Shown piece after piece: positions 52,439-62,214 of a stretch of DNA of 64,000 nucleotides (positions are counted from its first letter, which is position 1; each line of letters begins with the position of its first letter). The DNA is taken from assembly GCF_003075045.1 (NCBI RefSeq), contig NZ_QCZD01000003.1, positions 310,001 to 374,000 on the forward strand. Reading direction: 5' to 3'. A model generated the notes under the pieces. The model was not told the DNA's origin and ran no database searches. It worked only from the letters and a program-made list of their open reading frames with translations. A program made the translations under genes and the position numbers. This DNA is from Maribacter litoralis (GTDB lineage Bacteria; Bacteroidota; Bacteroidia; Flavobacteriales; Flavobacteriaceae).

Positions 52439-53734
52439 TTAGTCATTGAATACAAGCACAAAATAGTTTTTCTTACCTCTCTGTAGCAATACAAACTTAT
52501 CATTAATCAAATCATCTGCAGTTATTAAAAAGTCTTCTTTTACCTTTTCTTTGTTTACTGAAATAGAATTTTGCTTTAATTCTCTTCTTGCCTCACCGTT
52601 TGATCCCAAGAAATTAGTTTTAGCGGCCAAAGCCCCGATCATATCAAGACCATCGGCTAATTCAGATTTAGTAAGCTCGGCTTGTGGAACGCCATCGAAT
52701 ATCTCTAAAAACGTTTTTTCATTCAACCCTTTTAAATCTGATGCCGTAGATTTACCGAATAGAATTTGACTGGCTTTAACAGCATTGTCAAGGTCTTCTT
52801 GCGAATGTACCATAACGGTTATTTCATCTGCCAATCTCTTTTGAAGCAGTCTTAAATGCGGAGCTTCTTTGTGTTGTGCAATTAGTTCCTCAATTTCTTG
52901 CTGACCTAAAAACGTAAAGATCTTTATATATTTATCGGCATCTTCATCTGATGTATTCAACCAATATTGGTAAAATTTGTAAGGTGATGTTCTTTCCGCA
53001 TCCAACCATACGTTACCGCCTTCAGTTTTTCCAAACTTGGTACCATCTGCTTTTGTAATTAACGGACAGGTTAGGGCATACCCTTTTCCTCCTGCAATTC
53101 TTCTAATTAATTCCGTACCTGTAGTAATGTTGCCCCATTGGTCGCTACCACCCATTTGCAAACTACAGTTATGCTCTTTGTATAGGTGAAGAAAATCATA
53201 ACCTTGTACCAATTGATATGTGAATTCTGTAAATGACATACCTTCTTTTGATTCTGCAGAAAGACGTTTTTTTACAGAGTCTTTAGACATCATGTAATTT
53301 ACGGTAATATGCTTACCTACGTCTCTAATGAATTCCAAGAACGAGAAGTTCTTCATCCAATCATAATTATTCACCAACACTGCAGCATTATCCTCTTCTC
53401 CAGAAAAATCCAAAAAACGCGATAATTGCTCTTTTAATGCCTCTTGATTATGGCGTAATGTTTTTTCATCAAGTAAATTACGTTCTGCAGATTTACCAGA
53501 AGGATCACCGATCATACCGGTAGCACCACCGATCAATGCGTAGGGTTTATGCCCTGCCAATTGAAAATGGCGTAACATCATTACCCCAACCAAATGACCT
53601 ATATGTAAAGAATCTGCTGTAGGATCAATACCTACATATGCAGATTGCATACCTTCCAATAAATGTTCTTCTGTGCCCGGCATAGCATCATGTAACATAC
53701 CGCGCCATTGTAATTCTTTGACAAAATTTGTCAT
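52439..53734 (-). CDS. tyrS: Tyrosyl-tRNA synthetase
   Basis: This 431-residue class I synthetase attaches tyrosine to its tRNA. HIGH is at 44-47, the KMSKS-type motif is KFGKT (in [13 protein letters not shown]), the tyrosine pocket reads [13 protein letters not shown] and [11 protein letters not shown], and a C-terminal S4-like RNA-binding domain follows. Length and motifs are those of bacterial TyrRS. It is monocistronic, divergent from the epimerase gene, with a TATATTTG promoter box 26 bp upstream. Confidence 0.97.
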   Translation of the reverse strand: MTNFVKELQWRGMLHDAMPGTEEHLLEGMQSAYVGIDPTADSLHIGHLVGVMMLRHFQLAGHKPYALIGGATGMIGDPSGKSAERNLLDEKTLRHNQEALKEQLSRFLDFSGEEDNAAVLVNNYDWMKNFSFLEFIRDVGKHITVNYMMSKDSVKKRLSAESKEGMSFTEFTYQLVQGYDFLHLYKEHNCSLQMGGSDQWGNITTGTELIRRIAGGKGYALTCPLITKADGTKFGKTEGGNVWLDAERTSPYKFYQYWLNTSDEDADKYIKIFTFLGQQEIEELIAQHKEAPHLRLLQKRLADEITVMVHSQEDLDNAVKASQILFGKSTASDLKGLNEKTFLEIFDGVPQAELTKSELADGLDMIGALAAKTNFLGSNGEARRELKQNSISVNKEKVKEDFLITADDLINDKFVLLQRGKKNYFVLVFND

Positions 53735-53759
53735 CTCTTGCTTAATTTTAATTGAATTG

Positions 53760-53767
53760 CAAATATA
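53760..53767 (-). promoter_or_regulatory. Flavobacterial -7 box for tyrS
   Basis: The minus strand reads TATATTTG, matching TAnnTTTG, with a predicted leader of about 20 nt. Confidence 0.5.
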
Positions 53768-53826
53768 AATGGAATTCTTGCCAGTACACAGTAGATTAAA
53801 GCATGAATTTATCCACTTGTATTCCC

Positions 53827-53834
53827 TAAATTTG
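53827..53834 (+). promoter_or_regulatory. Flavobacterial -7 box touching the epimerase start
   Basis: TAAATTTG ends only 4 bp before the ATG at 53839, so a transcript from it would be leaderless or nearly so. No -33 TTG is evident. Confidence 0.4.
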
Positions 53835-53838
53835 AATT

Positions 53839-54846
53839 ATGGTATTAGTTACAGGAGGCACAGGTTTGGTGGGGTCGCATTTGCTACTGAAATTAACAAC
53901 GGACAATATACCGGTTAGGGCATTATATAGATCTGCCGACAAACTTTCTCAGGTAAAAAAAGTGTTTGGTTATTATTCTAATGAAGCAACTTCCCTTTTC
54001 AATAAAATTGAATGGATCAAGGGCGATATTTTAGATATTCCTTTTTTAGAAAATGCGATGACGAGCATTACACATGTATACCACTGTGCTGCCTTTATCT
54101 CTTTTGACCCGTCTGATTTTAAAAAACTGGAACGAATTAATAGAGAAGGCACTGCTAACATTGTTAACATTTGCATAGACGCGGGTGTAGAAAAATTATG
54201 TCATGTAAGTACCATTGGCACCATTGGTAGAACACTCAACGGCGAAGCGGCTAACGAAGAGACCGAATGGACTAGGCAGAACGCAAACCCGTATGCCATT
54301 ACAAAGCACCTTGCCGAAATGGAAGTGTGGCGTGGTGCACAAGAAAATTTGAACGTGGTAATTGTAAATCCCGGTGTAATTCTTGGTCCGGGATTTTGGA
54401 ATTCCGGTAGTGGTTCTTTTTTTAAAACCGCATCAAAAGGCTATAGTTATTATCCACCTGGTGGGTCTGGTTTTATTAGCGTGTTGGATGTTGTTTCTAT
54501 AATGATCACCCTTATGAATTCTGGTATACATAGTGAGCGTTATATTCTAGTGGCCGAAAATCTAACTTACAAAGAAATACTACATAAAATTTCTTTGGCC
54601 ATGGAAAAAAGACCTCCTACAAAAGCCCTTAAGTTTTGGCAATTGTATATTGGAAGAATATTTGATAAGCTAAAAACTATTTTTACCTCTGGCACCAGAA
54701 CCATTACAAAAAATACGATCTATGGATTAAAACACCGTAGCACTTTTGACAATTCTAAAATTAAACAGGTTATACAAACCAATTTTGAGCCTATTGACAA
54801 ACAAGTCGTCTTTTCCTCAAAGTTATTTATTGCTGAACATTCTTAA
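53839..54846 (+). CDS. NAD-dependent epimerase/dehydratase family protein (extended SDR)
   Basis: The 335-residue extended short-chain dehydrogenase has the dinucleotide-binding motif GGTGLVG at 6-12, a Ser-Thr region HVSTIGTIG and the catalytic YxxxK in NPYAITKHLAE. It resembles dihydroflavonol-4-reductase/3-beta-HSD-like members that act on sugars, terpenoids or sterol-like substrates; the true substrate is unknown. The Rossmann strand begins at the first residue (MVLVTGG), which fixes the start. Its 3' end overlaps the DUF4296 gene on the other strand by 20 bp. Confidence 0.88.
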   Translation: MVLVTGGTGLVGSHLLLKLTTDNIPVRALYRSADKLSQVKKVFGYYSNEATSLFNKIEWIKGDILDIPFLENAMTSITHVYHCAAFISFDPSDFKKLERINREGTANIVNICIDAGVEKLCHVSTIGTIGRTLNGEAANEETEWTRQNANPYAITKHLAEMEVWRGAQENLNVVIVNPGVILGPGFWNSGSGSFFKTASKGYSYYPPGGSGFISVLDVVSIMITLMNSGIHSERYILVAENLTYKEILHKISLAMEKRPPTKALKFWQLYIGRIFDKLKTIFTSGTRTITKNTIYGLKHRSTFDNSKIKQVIQTNFEPIDKQVVFSSKLFIAEHS

Positions 54847-55261
54847 CCGAAGTTGAATCTTTCTCCTTAAGGTCTACCGCTTTTTTAACTTTCGCTGCTT
54901 GGCTAATACTATCACGAATCTTTTTTTCTGCCTCCAATTTTAACCGTTGATCTTCCAGTTCTGTTTCCACTTGTTTATACATGTTCTCGTACACCAGTGG
55001 TTTTGACGCATAGTAACGATCACTGTTTACGAACTGAGCGCTATCGATCTCATACTTTTTAAATATATACGAGGTTGGATCTATACCGTTCTCTCTTAAT
55101 TTACCCAAGTTTGTAGCTTTACCGGCATTGACAATGGCCATATCTTTAATGATGGTCACCATTTTATCTTCTGGTATTAAATTATCCGGTTTTTCTATGA
55201 GTTCTTCTGCACACGCAAAAAACATCAATACCGCTACGATTAGATATAAAATTTTTCTCAT
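54827..55261 (-). CDS. DUF4296 domain lipoprotein
   Basis: The 144-residue Bacteroidota-specific protein has a lipoprotein signal (FFACAE, Cys17), the DUF4296 region (DNLIPEDKMVTIIKDMAIVNAGK to ASKPLVYENMYKQVETELED) and a charged coiled-coil tail. Function is unknown. Its ATG overlaps the stop codon of the dihydroorotase gene (ATGA), indicating translational coupling. The gene group GT2-pyrC-DUF4296 looks like one operon. Confidence 0.88.
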   Translation of the reverse strand: MRKILYLIVAVLMFFACAEELIEKPDNLIPEDKMVTIIKDMAIVNAGKATNLGKLRENGIDPTSYIFKKYEIDSAQFVNSDRYYASKPLVYENMYKQVETELEDQRLKLEAEKKIRDSISQAAKVKKAVDLKEKDSTSVKNVQQ

Positions 55262-56595
55262 GGTCTATTGAATGTAAGTCTTTTTGCATTTCTTTTTTCA
55301 GAAAACTGACCCTTGCTATACCCTAAATGACCGTTTATGAACGTATGTATTACTTTAGATGAAAATGTAGTATCCTCAAAAGGAGACCATTTACATTTGT
55401 ATGCAATATTCTCCTTCGTAACCGTCCATGGGTTATTTAAATCTGCCACAACTAAATCTGCATAATACCCTTCACGGATATACCCACGTTTTTCTATCTG
55501 AAACAATATCGCAGGATTATGACACATTTTCTGCACCATTTTCTCTACGGTTATTGTTCCGTCTTTCACCTTTTCCAACATGGCATTCAATGCATGTTGT
55601 ACTAATGGTCCACCAGAAGGTGCTTTGGTATATACATTGTTTTTTTCTTCCAATAAATGAGGAGCGTGATCTGTTGCGATAACATCTATTCTGTCATCTA
55701 ACAAGGCATTCCACAACATTTCTCTATCGGTTGCTGTTTTCACTGCCGGGTTCCATTTGATCAATGTACCTTTATTTGCATAATCGGCATCTGTAAACCA
55801 TAGATGATGTATACAGACCTCAGCGGTAATTTTCTTTTGTTCCAACGGAATATCATTACGGAACAAATCGGTCTCTTTTCCTGTGGATAAATGAAACACA
55901 TGCAATCTGGCTCCCGTTTTCTTAGCCAAAGCAATTGCTCTTGAAGAGGAAAGATAACAGGCTTCTTCACTTCTTATAATAGGATGCAATTCAACAGGAA
56001 TATCGTCTCCATACTGCGACTTATACTTCGCTAAATTCTCACGTATGGTGGTTTCATCTTCACAATGGGCAGAAATGACCATCTCTGTATTACTGAAAAT
56101 ATTTTCAATGACTTTTTCGTCATCAACCAACATATTACCAGTGGAGGATCCCAAGAATAATTTTATGCCCGAACAGGCGTTTTTATCCAACCTTTTTAAC
56201 TCCTCAAGGTTGTCATTGGTGCCACCAAAAAGAAAGGAATAATTTGCGAATGCCGAATTTGAGGCAGTAGCGAATTTCTCTTCCAATTTTTCTATGGTCG
56301 TTGTTTGTGGCGTGGTATTGGGTTGCTCCATAAACGTGGTAATACCACCCGCAAGTGCAGCCCTACTTTCTGTGGCTATTGTTCCTTTATGGGTAAGACC
56401 AGGCTCTCTAAAATGAACTTGGTCATCTATTACCCCAGGTATAATATGCATGCCAGATACATCAATGACTTCTGCATCGGCATCTGAAATATCTTTTGCT
56501 ATTTTTGAAATTACATCATCAACAATAAGAATATCACTTTCCTGTACTATTCCCTCATTAACAATTGTACCGTTCTTCAATAATATTTTACCCAT
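55258..56595 (-). CDS. pyrC: Dihydroorotase
   Basis: This 445-residue amidohydrolase forms dihydroorotate from carbamoyl aspartate in pyrimidine synthesis. The metal motif region reads D57-D-Q59-V-H61-F-R63-EPG, so the first His of the usual DxHxH is Gln59. The remaining motifs are regular: GIKLFLGSSTG with the lysine that is carboxylated, VISAHCED, HVFHLST and VIATDHAPH with the catalytic Asp. The same DDQVHFREPG form occurs in Bacteroidota dihydroorotases as I remember them, so it may be a lineage trait. It lies between the GT2 gene (3 bp upstream) and the DUF4296 gene. Confidence 0.92.
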   Translation of the reverse strand: MGKILLKNGTIVNEGIVQESDILIVDDVISKIAKDISDADAEVIDVSGMHIIPGVIDDQVHFREPGLTHKGTIATESRAALAGGITTFMEQPNTTPQTTTIEKLEEKFATASNSAFANYSFLFGGTNDNLEELKRLDKNACSGIKLFLGSSTGNMLVDDEKVIENIFSNTEMVISAHCEDETTIRENLAKYKSQYGDDIPVELHPIIRSEEACYLSSSRAIALAKKTGARLHVFHLSTGKETDLFRNDIPLEQKKITAEVCIHHLWFTDADYANKGTLIKWNPAVKTATDREMLWNALLDDRIDVIATDHAPHLLEEKNNVYTKAPSGGPLVQHALNAMLEKVKDGTITVEKMVQKMCHNPAILFQIEKRGYIREGYYADLVVADLNNPWTVTKENIAYKCKWSPFEDTTFSSKVIHTFINGHLGYSKGQFSEKRNAKRLTFNRP

Positions 56596-56598
56596 ATT

Positions 56599-57327
56599 TT
56601 AAAACTTATTTTTCAAAAACAAACTTCTCATTTTCATTATAAATACTCCCCAAATAGCTTCACTGATAATTGAAGAGCTCATTTTTGACTTTCCCAATAC
56701 TCGATCTCTAAAAATAATGGAAACTTCTTCTATCTTAAAATGTTTTAAGTACGCCCTAAATTTCATCTCTATTTGAAATGCATAACCCACAAAACGAACG
56801 GAGTCTAAATTTATAGCTTCCAACACCTCTCTTTTATAGCAAACAAAACCAGCAGTGGGATCATCTACGCGCATACCGGTTACCAACTTTACATAGACTG
56901 AGGCTCCATAAGATAACAATACCCTATACAATGGCCAATTAACTACATTCACCCCTTTTTTGTAACGAGAACCTACTGCTAGGTCCGCACCATTTTCACA
57001 TGCCTTTAAAAGTCTCAACAAATCTGAAGGAGTATGCGAAAAATCGGCATCCATCTCAAAAATATATTCGTAGCCTTTTGCTATTGCCCATTTAAAACCA
57101 TGTATATAGGCGGTACCTAAACCAGACTTCTCCAATCTGGTCTCCAAAAACAGTTTCCCCTTGAACTCTTCTTGAAGCCCGCGAACACAATCTCCTGTTT
57201 TATCTGGGGAATTATCATCTACAATAAGTACATGAAACTCTTTTTGCAAGACAAATACAGCCCTAATTATAGCCTCTACATTTTCAATTTCATTATAAGT
57301 AGGTATGATTACTATACTACTGGACAT
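56599..57327 (-). CDS. Polyprenol monophosphomannose synthase-like GT2
   Basis: The 242-residue glycosyltransferase family 2 enzyme of the DPM1 type has an N-terminal VIIPTYNEIENV, nucleotide-sugar binding IVDDNSPDKTG, metal motif EMDADFSH and acceptor-side motif DPTAGFVCYKREVLE. It would transfer a sugar (mannose or related) from a nucleotide to a lipid carrier at the inner membrane. The divergent family-39 glycosyltransferase could use such a lipid-linked sugar. It heads the operon with pyrC and DUF4296. Confidence 0.9.
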   Translation of the reverse strand: MSSSIVIIPTYNEIENVEAIIRAVFVLQKEFHVLIVDDNSPDKTGDCVRGLQEEFKGKLFLETRLEKSGLGTAYIHGFKWAIAKGYEYIFEMDADFSHTPSDLLRLLKACENGADLAVGSRYKKGVNVVNWPLYRVLLSYGASVYVKLVTGMRVDDPTAGFVCYKREVLEAINLDSVRFVGYAFQIEMKFRAYLKHFKIEEVSIIFRDRVLGKSKMSSSIISEAIWGVFIMKMRSLFLKNKF

Positions 57328-57349
57328 AAGTTATTTCTAGGTGTTTCGA

Positions 57350-57357
57350 CAAAAGTA
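57350..57357 (-). promoter_or_regulatory. Flavobacterial -7 box for GT2-pyrC operon
   Basis: The minus strand reads TACTTTTG, matching TAnnTTTG; the predicted leader is about 17 nt. Confidence 0.45.
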
Positions 57358-57426
57358 AGGTTTTAAAAGTCGTCTTAAAATGGCCTACAATATCTTTATG
57401 AAATATTTAAACTAGGTAGGTAGTCT

Positions 57427-57434
57427 TAAATTTG
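57427..57434 (+). promoter_or_regulatory. Flavobacterial -7 box for GT39 operon
   Basis: TAAATTTG matches TAnnTTTG 23 bp before the ATG at 57457. No clear -33. Confidence 0.45.
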
Positions 57435-57456
57435 TAATTTTACCACTTAGTACTTT

Positions 57457-59136
57457 ATGCAAATGTTGACTAAAATACCTAAGCAGTTTTATTATTTTTT
57501 AGCTGTTATTTTCATTCTAAACCTTTTACAATCTAGTTTTACGCAACTCATTTTTGATGAGGCCTATTACTGGTATTATAGCCAAAATATGGCATGGGGC
57601 TATTTTGATCACCCACCCATGGTAGCGCTACTTGTAAAGATCAGTAGTTTCTTTTTCAACGGCGAGCTAGGCGTACGTTTTATGAGCTGTATACTCTCTG
57701 CAGTGAACATAATTCTTCTTTGGCTAATGATCGACAACCCAAAAAAGAATGATTACATCAAGCATTTTTTTGTACTGGTGTTTTCAATGACGCTGCTAAA
57801 TGCCTACGGATTTTTTACATTACCAGACACCCCTCTTTTATTTTTTACAAGTTGCTTTTTACTGACATACAAGCATTTTATAAAAAACCCAACTTGGGGC
57901 TTGGCCATAATAATGGGTGTTTTTATGGCTGCACTAATGTATAGTAAGTACCATGCGGTTTTAGTTATTTTCTTTGTACTACTATCTAATTTAAAATTAA
58001 CCACCAGCAAATATGCTTGGCTTGCCGTAATTGTTGCGTTATGTTGCTATGCGCCGCATTTTTACTGGTTATACGAAAATGACTTTGTATCCATAAAATA
58101 TCATTTATACGAAAGACCGAACGGAGCATATAGTTTCGAGAAATATACCTTAGGCTTCTTTGTAAACTTGGTTGCCATTTTCGGTTTAACATTTCCGTTT
58201 GTCTATAAAGCATTATTTAAAACCAAAGGGAACGATCTGTTCAATAAAGCATTGATATACCTAACGTATGGCGTGTTAATTTTCTTCTTTGTATCTAGTT
58301 TCAATAGAAGAGTGCAAACGCAATGGATTATTATTGTTTGTATTCCTATGGTAGTTATCGCCTATAACTACATGCTAAACAATAAACAGGCGCTAACCTG
58401 GATTTTTAGATTAGGACTCGTTAATACCGTGTTGATCATCTATTTGAGAATAGGGCTTGCTTATCAACCGCTTCTATTTAATTTCTATTACGAAAGCCAT
58501 GGCAATAAAGAATGGGCAAAAGCCATTGAAGATGAAGTTGGAAACATACCTGTAGTTTTCGAAAACTCATACAGAAACGCCCCCATGTATGCCTTTTACA
58601 CCAACGGCACACCAACATTTTCGTTAAACAACTTTATGTATCGTAAGAACCAATATTCAATTAACGATGCAGAAGAACAAGTACGGGGTAAAGATGTTGC
58701 CTATGTTTCTAAATATTTAAACAACCCAACATTTACTTATACAAGGGAGAGTGGCGGACTCTATAAGGGAAAATACATTTCTAACTTTCAATCTTACCGA
58801 AAATTAGACTGTATTATCGAGAACGATGAGGTAACTTTAAATACTGATGAGCCTTTAAACCTTGAAGTGTATAACCCGTACAAAGAAGACATTGACCTAA
58901 AAAAACTGAAATTCGCCATTACCTATATGGATGACTACAAACACCCATTAGAAACACTAAGAATACATCCTAAAACGACCCAAAATACTATTACAAGATT
59001 AAAAAAACTGGATACGACGGTATTTAAATTTCAGTTACCAAAAACAAAAAAGGAAAACATTGGGTACTTTAGGGTCGTGATATCTGAAAATGATCTGTTA
59101 TACGGATTAAACGGTAAACCAATTTCTGTAAAATAA
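57457..59136 (+). CDS. Family 39 glycosyltransferase (PMT/ArnT-like)
   Basis: The 559-residue polytopic membrane protein has about ten helices in its first 370 residues. The catalytic first loop shows IFDEAYYWYYSQNMAWGYFDHPPMVALL, the Asp-Glu of PMT/ArnT enzymes. A soluble periplasmic domain follows (about 375-559). Such enzymes move a sugar from a polyprenyl phosphate carrier to protein or lipid on the outer face of the inner membrane. The divergent polyprenol-phosphate-sugar synthase is a plausible donor source. The stop codon overlaps the DUF4271 start by one base (TAATG). Confidence 0.9.
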   Translation: MQMLTKIPKQFYYFLAVIFILNLLQSSFTQLIFDEAYYWYYSQNMAWGYFDHPPMVALLVKISSFFFNGELGVRFMSCILSAVNIILLWLMIDNPKKNDYIKHFFVLVFSMTLLNAYGFFTLPDTPLLFFTSCFLLTYKHFIKNPTWGLAIIMGVFMAALMYSKYHAVLVIFFVLLSNLKLTTSKYAWLAVIVALCCYAPHFYWLYENDFVSIKYHLYERPNGAYSFEKYTLGFFVNLVAIFGLTFPFVYKALFKTKGNDLFNKALIYLTYGVLIFFFVSSFNRRVQTQWIIIVCIPMVVIAYNYMLNNKQALTWIFRLGLVNTVLIIYLRIGLAYQPLLFNFYYESHGNKEWAKAIEDEVGNIPVVFENSYRNAPMYAFYTNGTPTFSLNNFMYRKNQYSINDAEEQVRGKDVAYVSKYLNNPTFTYTRESGGLYKGKYISNFQSYRKLDCIIENDEVTLNTDEPLNLEVYNPYKEDIDLKKLKFAITYMDDYKHPLETLRIHPKTTQNTITRLKKLDTTVFKFQLPKTKKENIGYFRVVISENDLLYGLNGKPISVK

Positions 59137-59789
59137 TGGAACCTATTGCAAGAACATTTGGACAAACCGATTGGATCACCATAACACTTGTGGTGAGTCT
59201 TTTATTCCCAATAATTGCGAAAAGTATCTATTATCCTCGATTTTTAAATTTCATTATACTCCCGTTCAACAACAAGTACATTAGCACATATACTAAGAAA
59301 GAAAAGCTATTTAATTGGTTTCATTTTCTAATGAGTGTCTTTCAAGTGATCAATACTACACTTTTTATTTTTTTTATTTGGCGCTCATACTTCAATCCTA
59401 CCGAAGCAAAAAACCCGTATATTTTTCCTTTACTACTTGCAGGTGTTTTCTTATTTATCGGTGCAAAAACCATGGCACAACTGTTCAACGGATTCATTTT
59501 TAATTCGTACAAAACTTTTAACGAGCTGATATTTAAGAAATTAACCTACTTTAATTATTCTGGTATTATTCTATTTATTGCCAATGTATTTTTAGCCTAT
59601 ATTTTTATAGACTCAAAAATTACCATTATTATCGCGTTGATATTATTTTTTGCAATCAACACAATTGGCTGGATAGCAGTTCTAAACAACTATCAAAAAT
59701 TTATAAGTACGTATTTTTTCTATTTTATTTTGTACCTTTGCGCACTCGAAATTGCACCCTTAGTTATTATGGGAAGCTTTCTAAAATAG
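59136..59789 (+). CDS. DUF4271 domain membrane protein
   Basis: The 217-residue polytopic protein has about six helices. It belongs to the Bacteroidota-specific DUF4271 family by its layout and its constant place directly upstream of uroporphyrinogen-III synthase. Function is unknown. Translationally coupled to the preceding glycosyltransferase. A TACCTTTG promoter box lies inside its last codons (59733-59740). Confidence 0.82.
   Translation: MEPIARTFGQTDWITITLVVSLLFPIIAKSIYYPRFLNFIILPFNNKYISTYTKKEKLFNWFHFLMSVFQVINTTLFIFFIWRSYFNPTEAKNPYIFPLLLAGVFLFIGAKTMAQLFNGFIFNSYKTFNELIFKKLTYFNYSGIILFIANVFLAYIFIDSKITIIIALILFFAINTIGWIAVLNNYQKFISTYFFYFILYLCALEIAPLVIMGSFLK
59733..59740 (+). promoter_or_regulatory. 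Internal promoter box for hemD
   Basis: TACCTTTG is a perfect TAnnTTTG match within the 3' end of the DUF4271 gene. It predicts a transcript start near 59745 and a 50-nt leader before the hemD ATG at 59799. Confidence 0.45.
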
Positions 59790-59798
59790 TGCAGCATA

Positions 59799-60541
59799 TG
59801 AAAGTAAAAACGATTTTGGTCTCTCAACCTGAGCCAAAAATGGAAAACTCCCCCTATTCCAAGCTTATTGACAAAGAGAAAGTAAAGGTTGATTTTAGAC
59901 CGTTCATTCATGTAGAAGGAGTTGACGCAAAAACAGTGCGCCAGCAAAAGATCGATCTGAACGATTTTACAGCGATTATCTTAACAAGTAGAAATGCAGT
60001 AGACCATTTCTTTAGAATTGCAGATGAAATGCGCTTTAAAGTGCCAGATTCAATGAAATACTTCTGCCAATCTGAAGCGGTTGCCTATTACCTTCAAAAA
60101 TACGTGGTCTATAGAAAACGTAAGATTTATGTTGGTAAGAGATTGTTTTCTGATTTAGTACCGTTGATCAAGAAGTATAAAGATGAAAAATTCTTACTTC
60201 CTTCTTCAGATGTACTTAAGCCTATTGTACCTGAGACTTTAGAATCTTTAGGTATCAACTGGAAAAGAGCTATCTTTTACAAAACGGTTATAAGCGACTT
60301 ATCTGACTTAAGAAATGTTTATTATGACATTCTTGTGTTCTTTAGTCCTTCCGGTATTGAATCTTTATTACAGAACTTTCCAGATTTTGACCAAAAAAAT
60401 ACGCGAATAGCTGTATTTGGAAATTCTACCGTTGATGCTGCCACAGATGCAGGACTCCGAATAGATATTAAAGCTCCAACGCCAGAAACACCATCTATGA
60501 CCATGGCGTTACAAAAGTATATTATGAGCGTTAATAAATAA
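59799..60541 (+). CDS. hemD: Uroporphyrinogen-III synthase
   Basis: The 247-residue HemD-family protein closes and inverts ring D of hydroxymethylbilane in tetrapyrrole synthesis. I place the start at the ATG at 59799 (MKVKTILVSQPEPK); an upstream TTG would overlap the DUF4271 gene and add 20 residues with no homology. Visible family features are AIILTSRNAVDHFF, YFCQSEAVAYYLQKY, VVFFSPSGIESLL-type YDILVFFSPSGIESLLQNF, and IAVFGNSTVDAATDAGLRIDIKAPTPETPSM. A bidirectional terminator follows. Confidence 0.9.
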
Positions 60542-60562
60542 TAACGCAAAGAATTACATATT

Positions 60563-60592
60563 AAAAAAGCCTTGCATTGCAAGGCTTTTTTT
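60563..60592. terminator. Bidirectional intrinsic terminator
   Basis: GCCTTGC (60569-60575) and GCAAGGC (60579-60585) pair around ATT and are flanked by A6 and T7. It ends transcription of both hemD (plus) and pckA (minus), which converge here. Confidence 0.88.
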
Positions 60593-60597
60593 GTGTC

Positions 60598-62214
60598 TTA
60601 AAATGCGTACCGTTGTGGTCCGCCTCTTCTTATTTCTTCACTGGCGTAGCTTTCGAACTTTTTAAAGTTTTCCCTAAAAGCATTTGTCAACTTAAACGCA
60701 GTGGTATAATATTTTTCATCATCGTTCCAAGTAGCTCTAGGACTCAGAACCGAAGTTGGTACACCAGGACATTCTCTTGGCTGCGCAACACCGAATACGG
60801 AATGTATATGGTATTTATCATAGGAATATAAGCCCAACTTTCCGCTTAAGGCAGCAGAGATCATGGCTCTTGTATATTTCAGCTTCATTCGTGTACCTAC
60901 ACCGTAAGGACCACCTGTCCACCCCGTATTGACCAACCAAACATCTACACCCGATTCTTTCATTTTCTTACTCAACATTTCTGCATATTTGGTTGGGTGC
61001 AAGGGCATAAACGGTGCTCCAAAACATGCTGAAAATGATGGTACCGGTTCTACAACACCAGCTTCTGTACCCGCAACTTTTGCCGTATAGCCAGAAATGA
61101 AATGGTATGCAGCCTGACTAGGGGTTAATTTAGATATTGGAGGCAGTACACCAAAAGCATCGGCAGTCAAAAAGAAAATATTTTTAACGTTCTTACCTAT
61201 GGATGGCTGCTGAATATTATCAATATGGTGAATTGGATAACTCACCCTTGTATTTTGAGTAATTGAAGTATCGGCAAAATCTACATTTCCGTTATCGTCC
61301 AAAACAACGTTTTCCAAAATTGCACCAGGCTTGATGGCTCCGTAAATTTCCGGTTCTTGCTCTTTAGATAAATTAATAACCTTGGCATAACAACCTCCTT
61401 CAAAATTGAAGACCGTATTTCTACTGGTCCAGCCATGTTCATCATCACCTATCAACTTTCTATTTGGATCGGTTGATAGCGTTGTTTTTCCTGTACCTGA
61501 CAATCCAAAAAAGATAGCGGTATCACCATCTTCCCCAACGTTGGAAGAACAATGCATCGGTAAAGTCTCTTTATAGACCGGCAATATAAAATTCAACGCA
61601 GAAAAAATACCCTTCTTGATTTCACCGGTATAACCTGTACCACCGATCAATGCTATTTTATCGGTAAAGTTTAAAATTGCAAAATTATGCTGTCTTGTGC
61701 CGTCAACAGCAGGATCAGCCATAAAACCAGGAGCATTGATCACCGTCCACTCAGGAGTAAAATCTTGCAATTCGGCTTCCGTAGGACGCAAGAACATATT
61801 ATAGGCAAACATATTTGACCAAGGGTACTCATTAATGACCCTAATATTCAACTTATAGTCTTCATCTGCACATGCGTAACTATCCCGAACAAAAAGTTCT
61901 TTACTATTTAAATAGTCTATCACTTTAGTGTACAGTGCATCGAATTTTTCCTTTTCAAATGCAATATTGATATCACCCCACCAGACCTTATCTTTAGTAA
62001 TGTCATCTTTTACGATAAATCTATCCATAGGAGACCTACCTGTAAATTCACCTGTTTTGACCGCAAGTGTTCCATTGCTTGTTTCAACTCCCATATCCAT
62101 TTCTAGAGTAGCTTTTTGAAGCTGTTCAGGGGTTTCTTGATAATGAAAACTGGCGTGTGTAATCCCGTAGCTTTCTAGGGATATGGTATTCGCATTTGTC
62201 ATTGAGCTTTTCAT
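60598..62214 (-). CDS. pckA: Phosphoenolpyruvate carboxykinase (ATP)
   Basis: This 538-residue gluconeogenic enzyme converts oxaloacetate and ATP to PEP, ADP and CO2. The kinase-1a P-loop GLSGTGKTT is at 237-245, kinase-2 GDDEHGW follows, and FTGRSPMDRFIV and YTGEIKKGIFS are family landmarks. Length is typical for the ATP-dependent type. It stands alone. The upstream gap holds a TAGTTTTA -7-like sequence and a small inverted repeat, GCTGAA/TTCAGC at 62256-62276. Confidence 0.97.
   Translation of the reverse strand: MKSSMTNANTISLESYGITHASFHYQETPEQLQKATLEMDMGVETSNGTLAVKTGEFTGRSPMDRFIVKDDITKDKVWWGDINIAFEKEKFDALYTKVIDYLNSKELFVRDSYACADEDYKLNIRVINEYPWSNMFAYNMFLRPTEAELQDFTPEWTVINAPGFMADPAVDGTRQHNFAILNFTDKIALIGGTGYTGEIKKGIFSALNFILPVYKETLPMHCSSNVGEDGDTAIFFGLSGTGKTTLSTDPNRKLIGDDEHGWTSRNTVFNFEGGCYAKVINLSKEQEPEIYGAIKPGAILENVVLDDNGNVDFADTSITQNTRVSYPIHHIDNIQQPSIGKNVKNIFFLTADAFGVLPPISKLTPSQAAYHFISGYTAKVAGTEAGVVEPVPSFSACFGAPFMPLHPTKYAEMLSKKMKESGVDVWLVNTGWTGGPYGVGTRMKLKYTRAMISAALSGKLGLYSYDKYHIHSVFGVAQPRECPGVPTSVLSPRATWNDDEKYYTTAFKLTNAFRENFKKFESYASEEIRRGGPQRYAF

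Noticed and set aside
59738..59798. Upstream TTG start for uroporphyrinogen-III synthase
   Set aside because: It overlaps the DUF4271 coding end and adds residues without family character; the ATG at 59799 is preferred.
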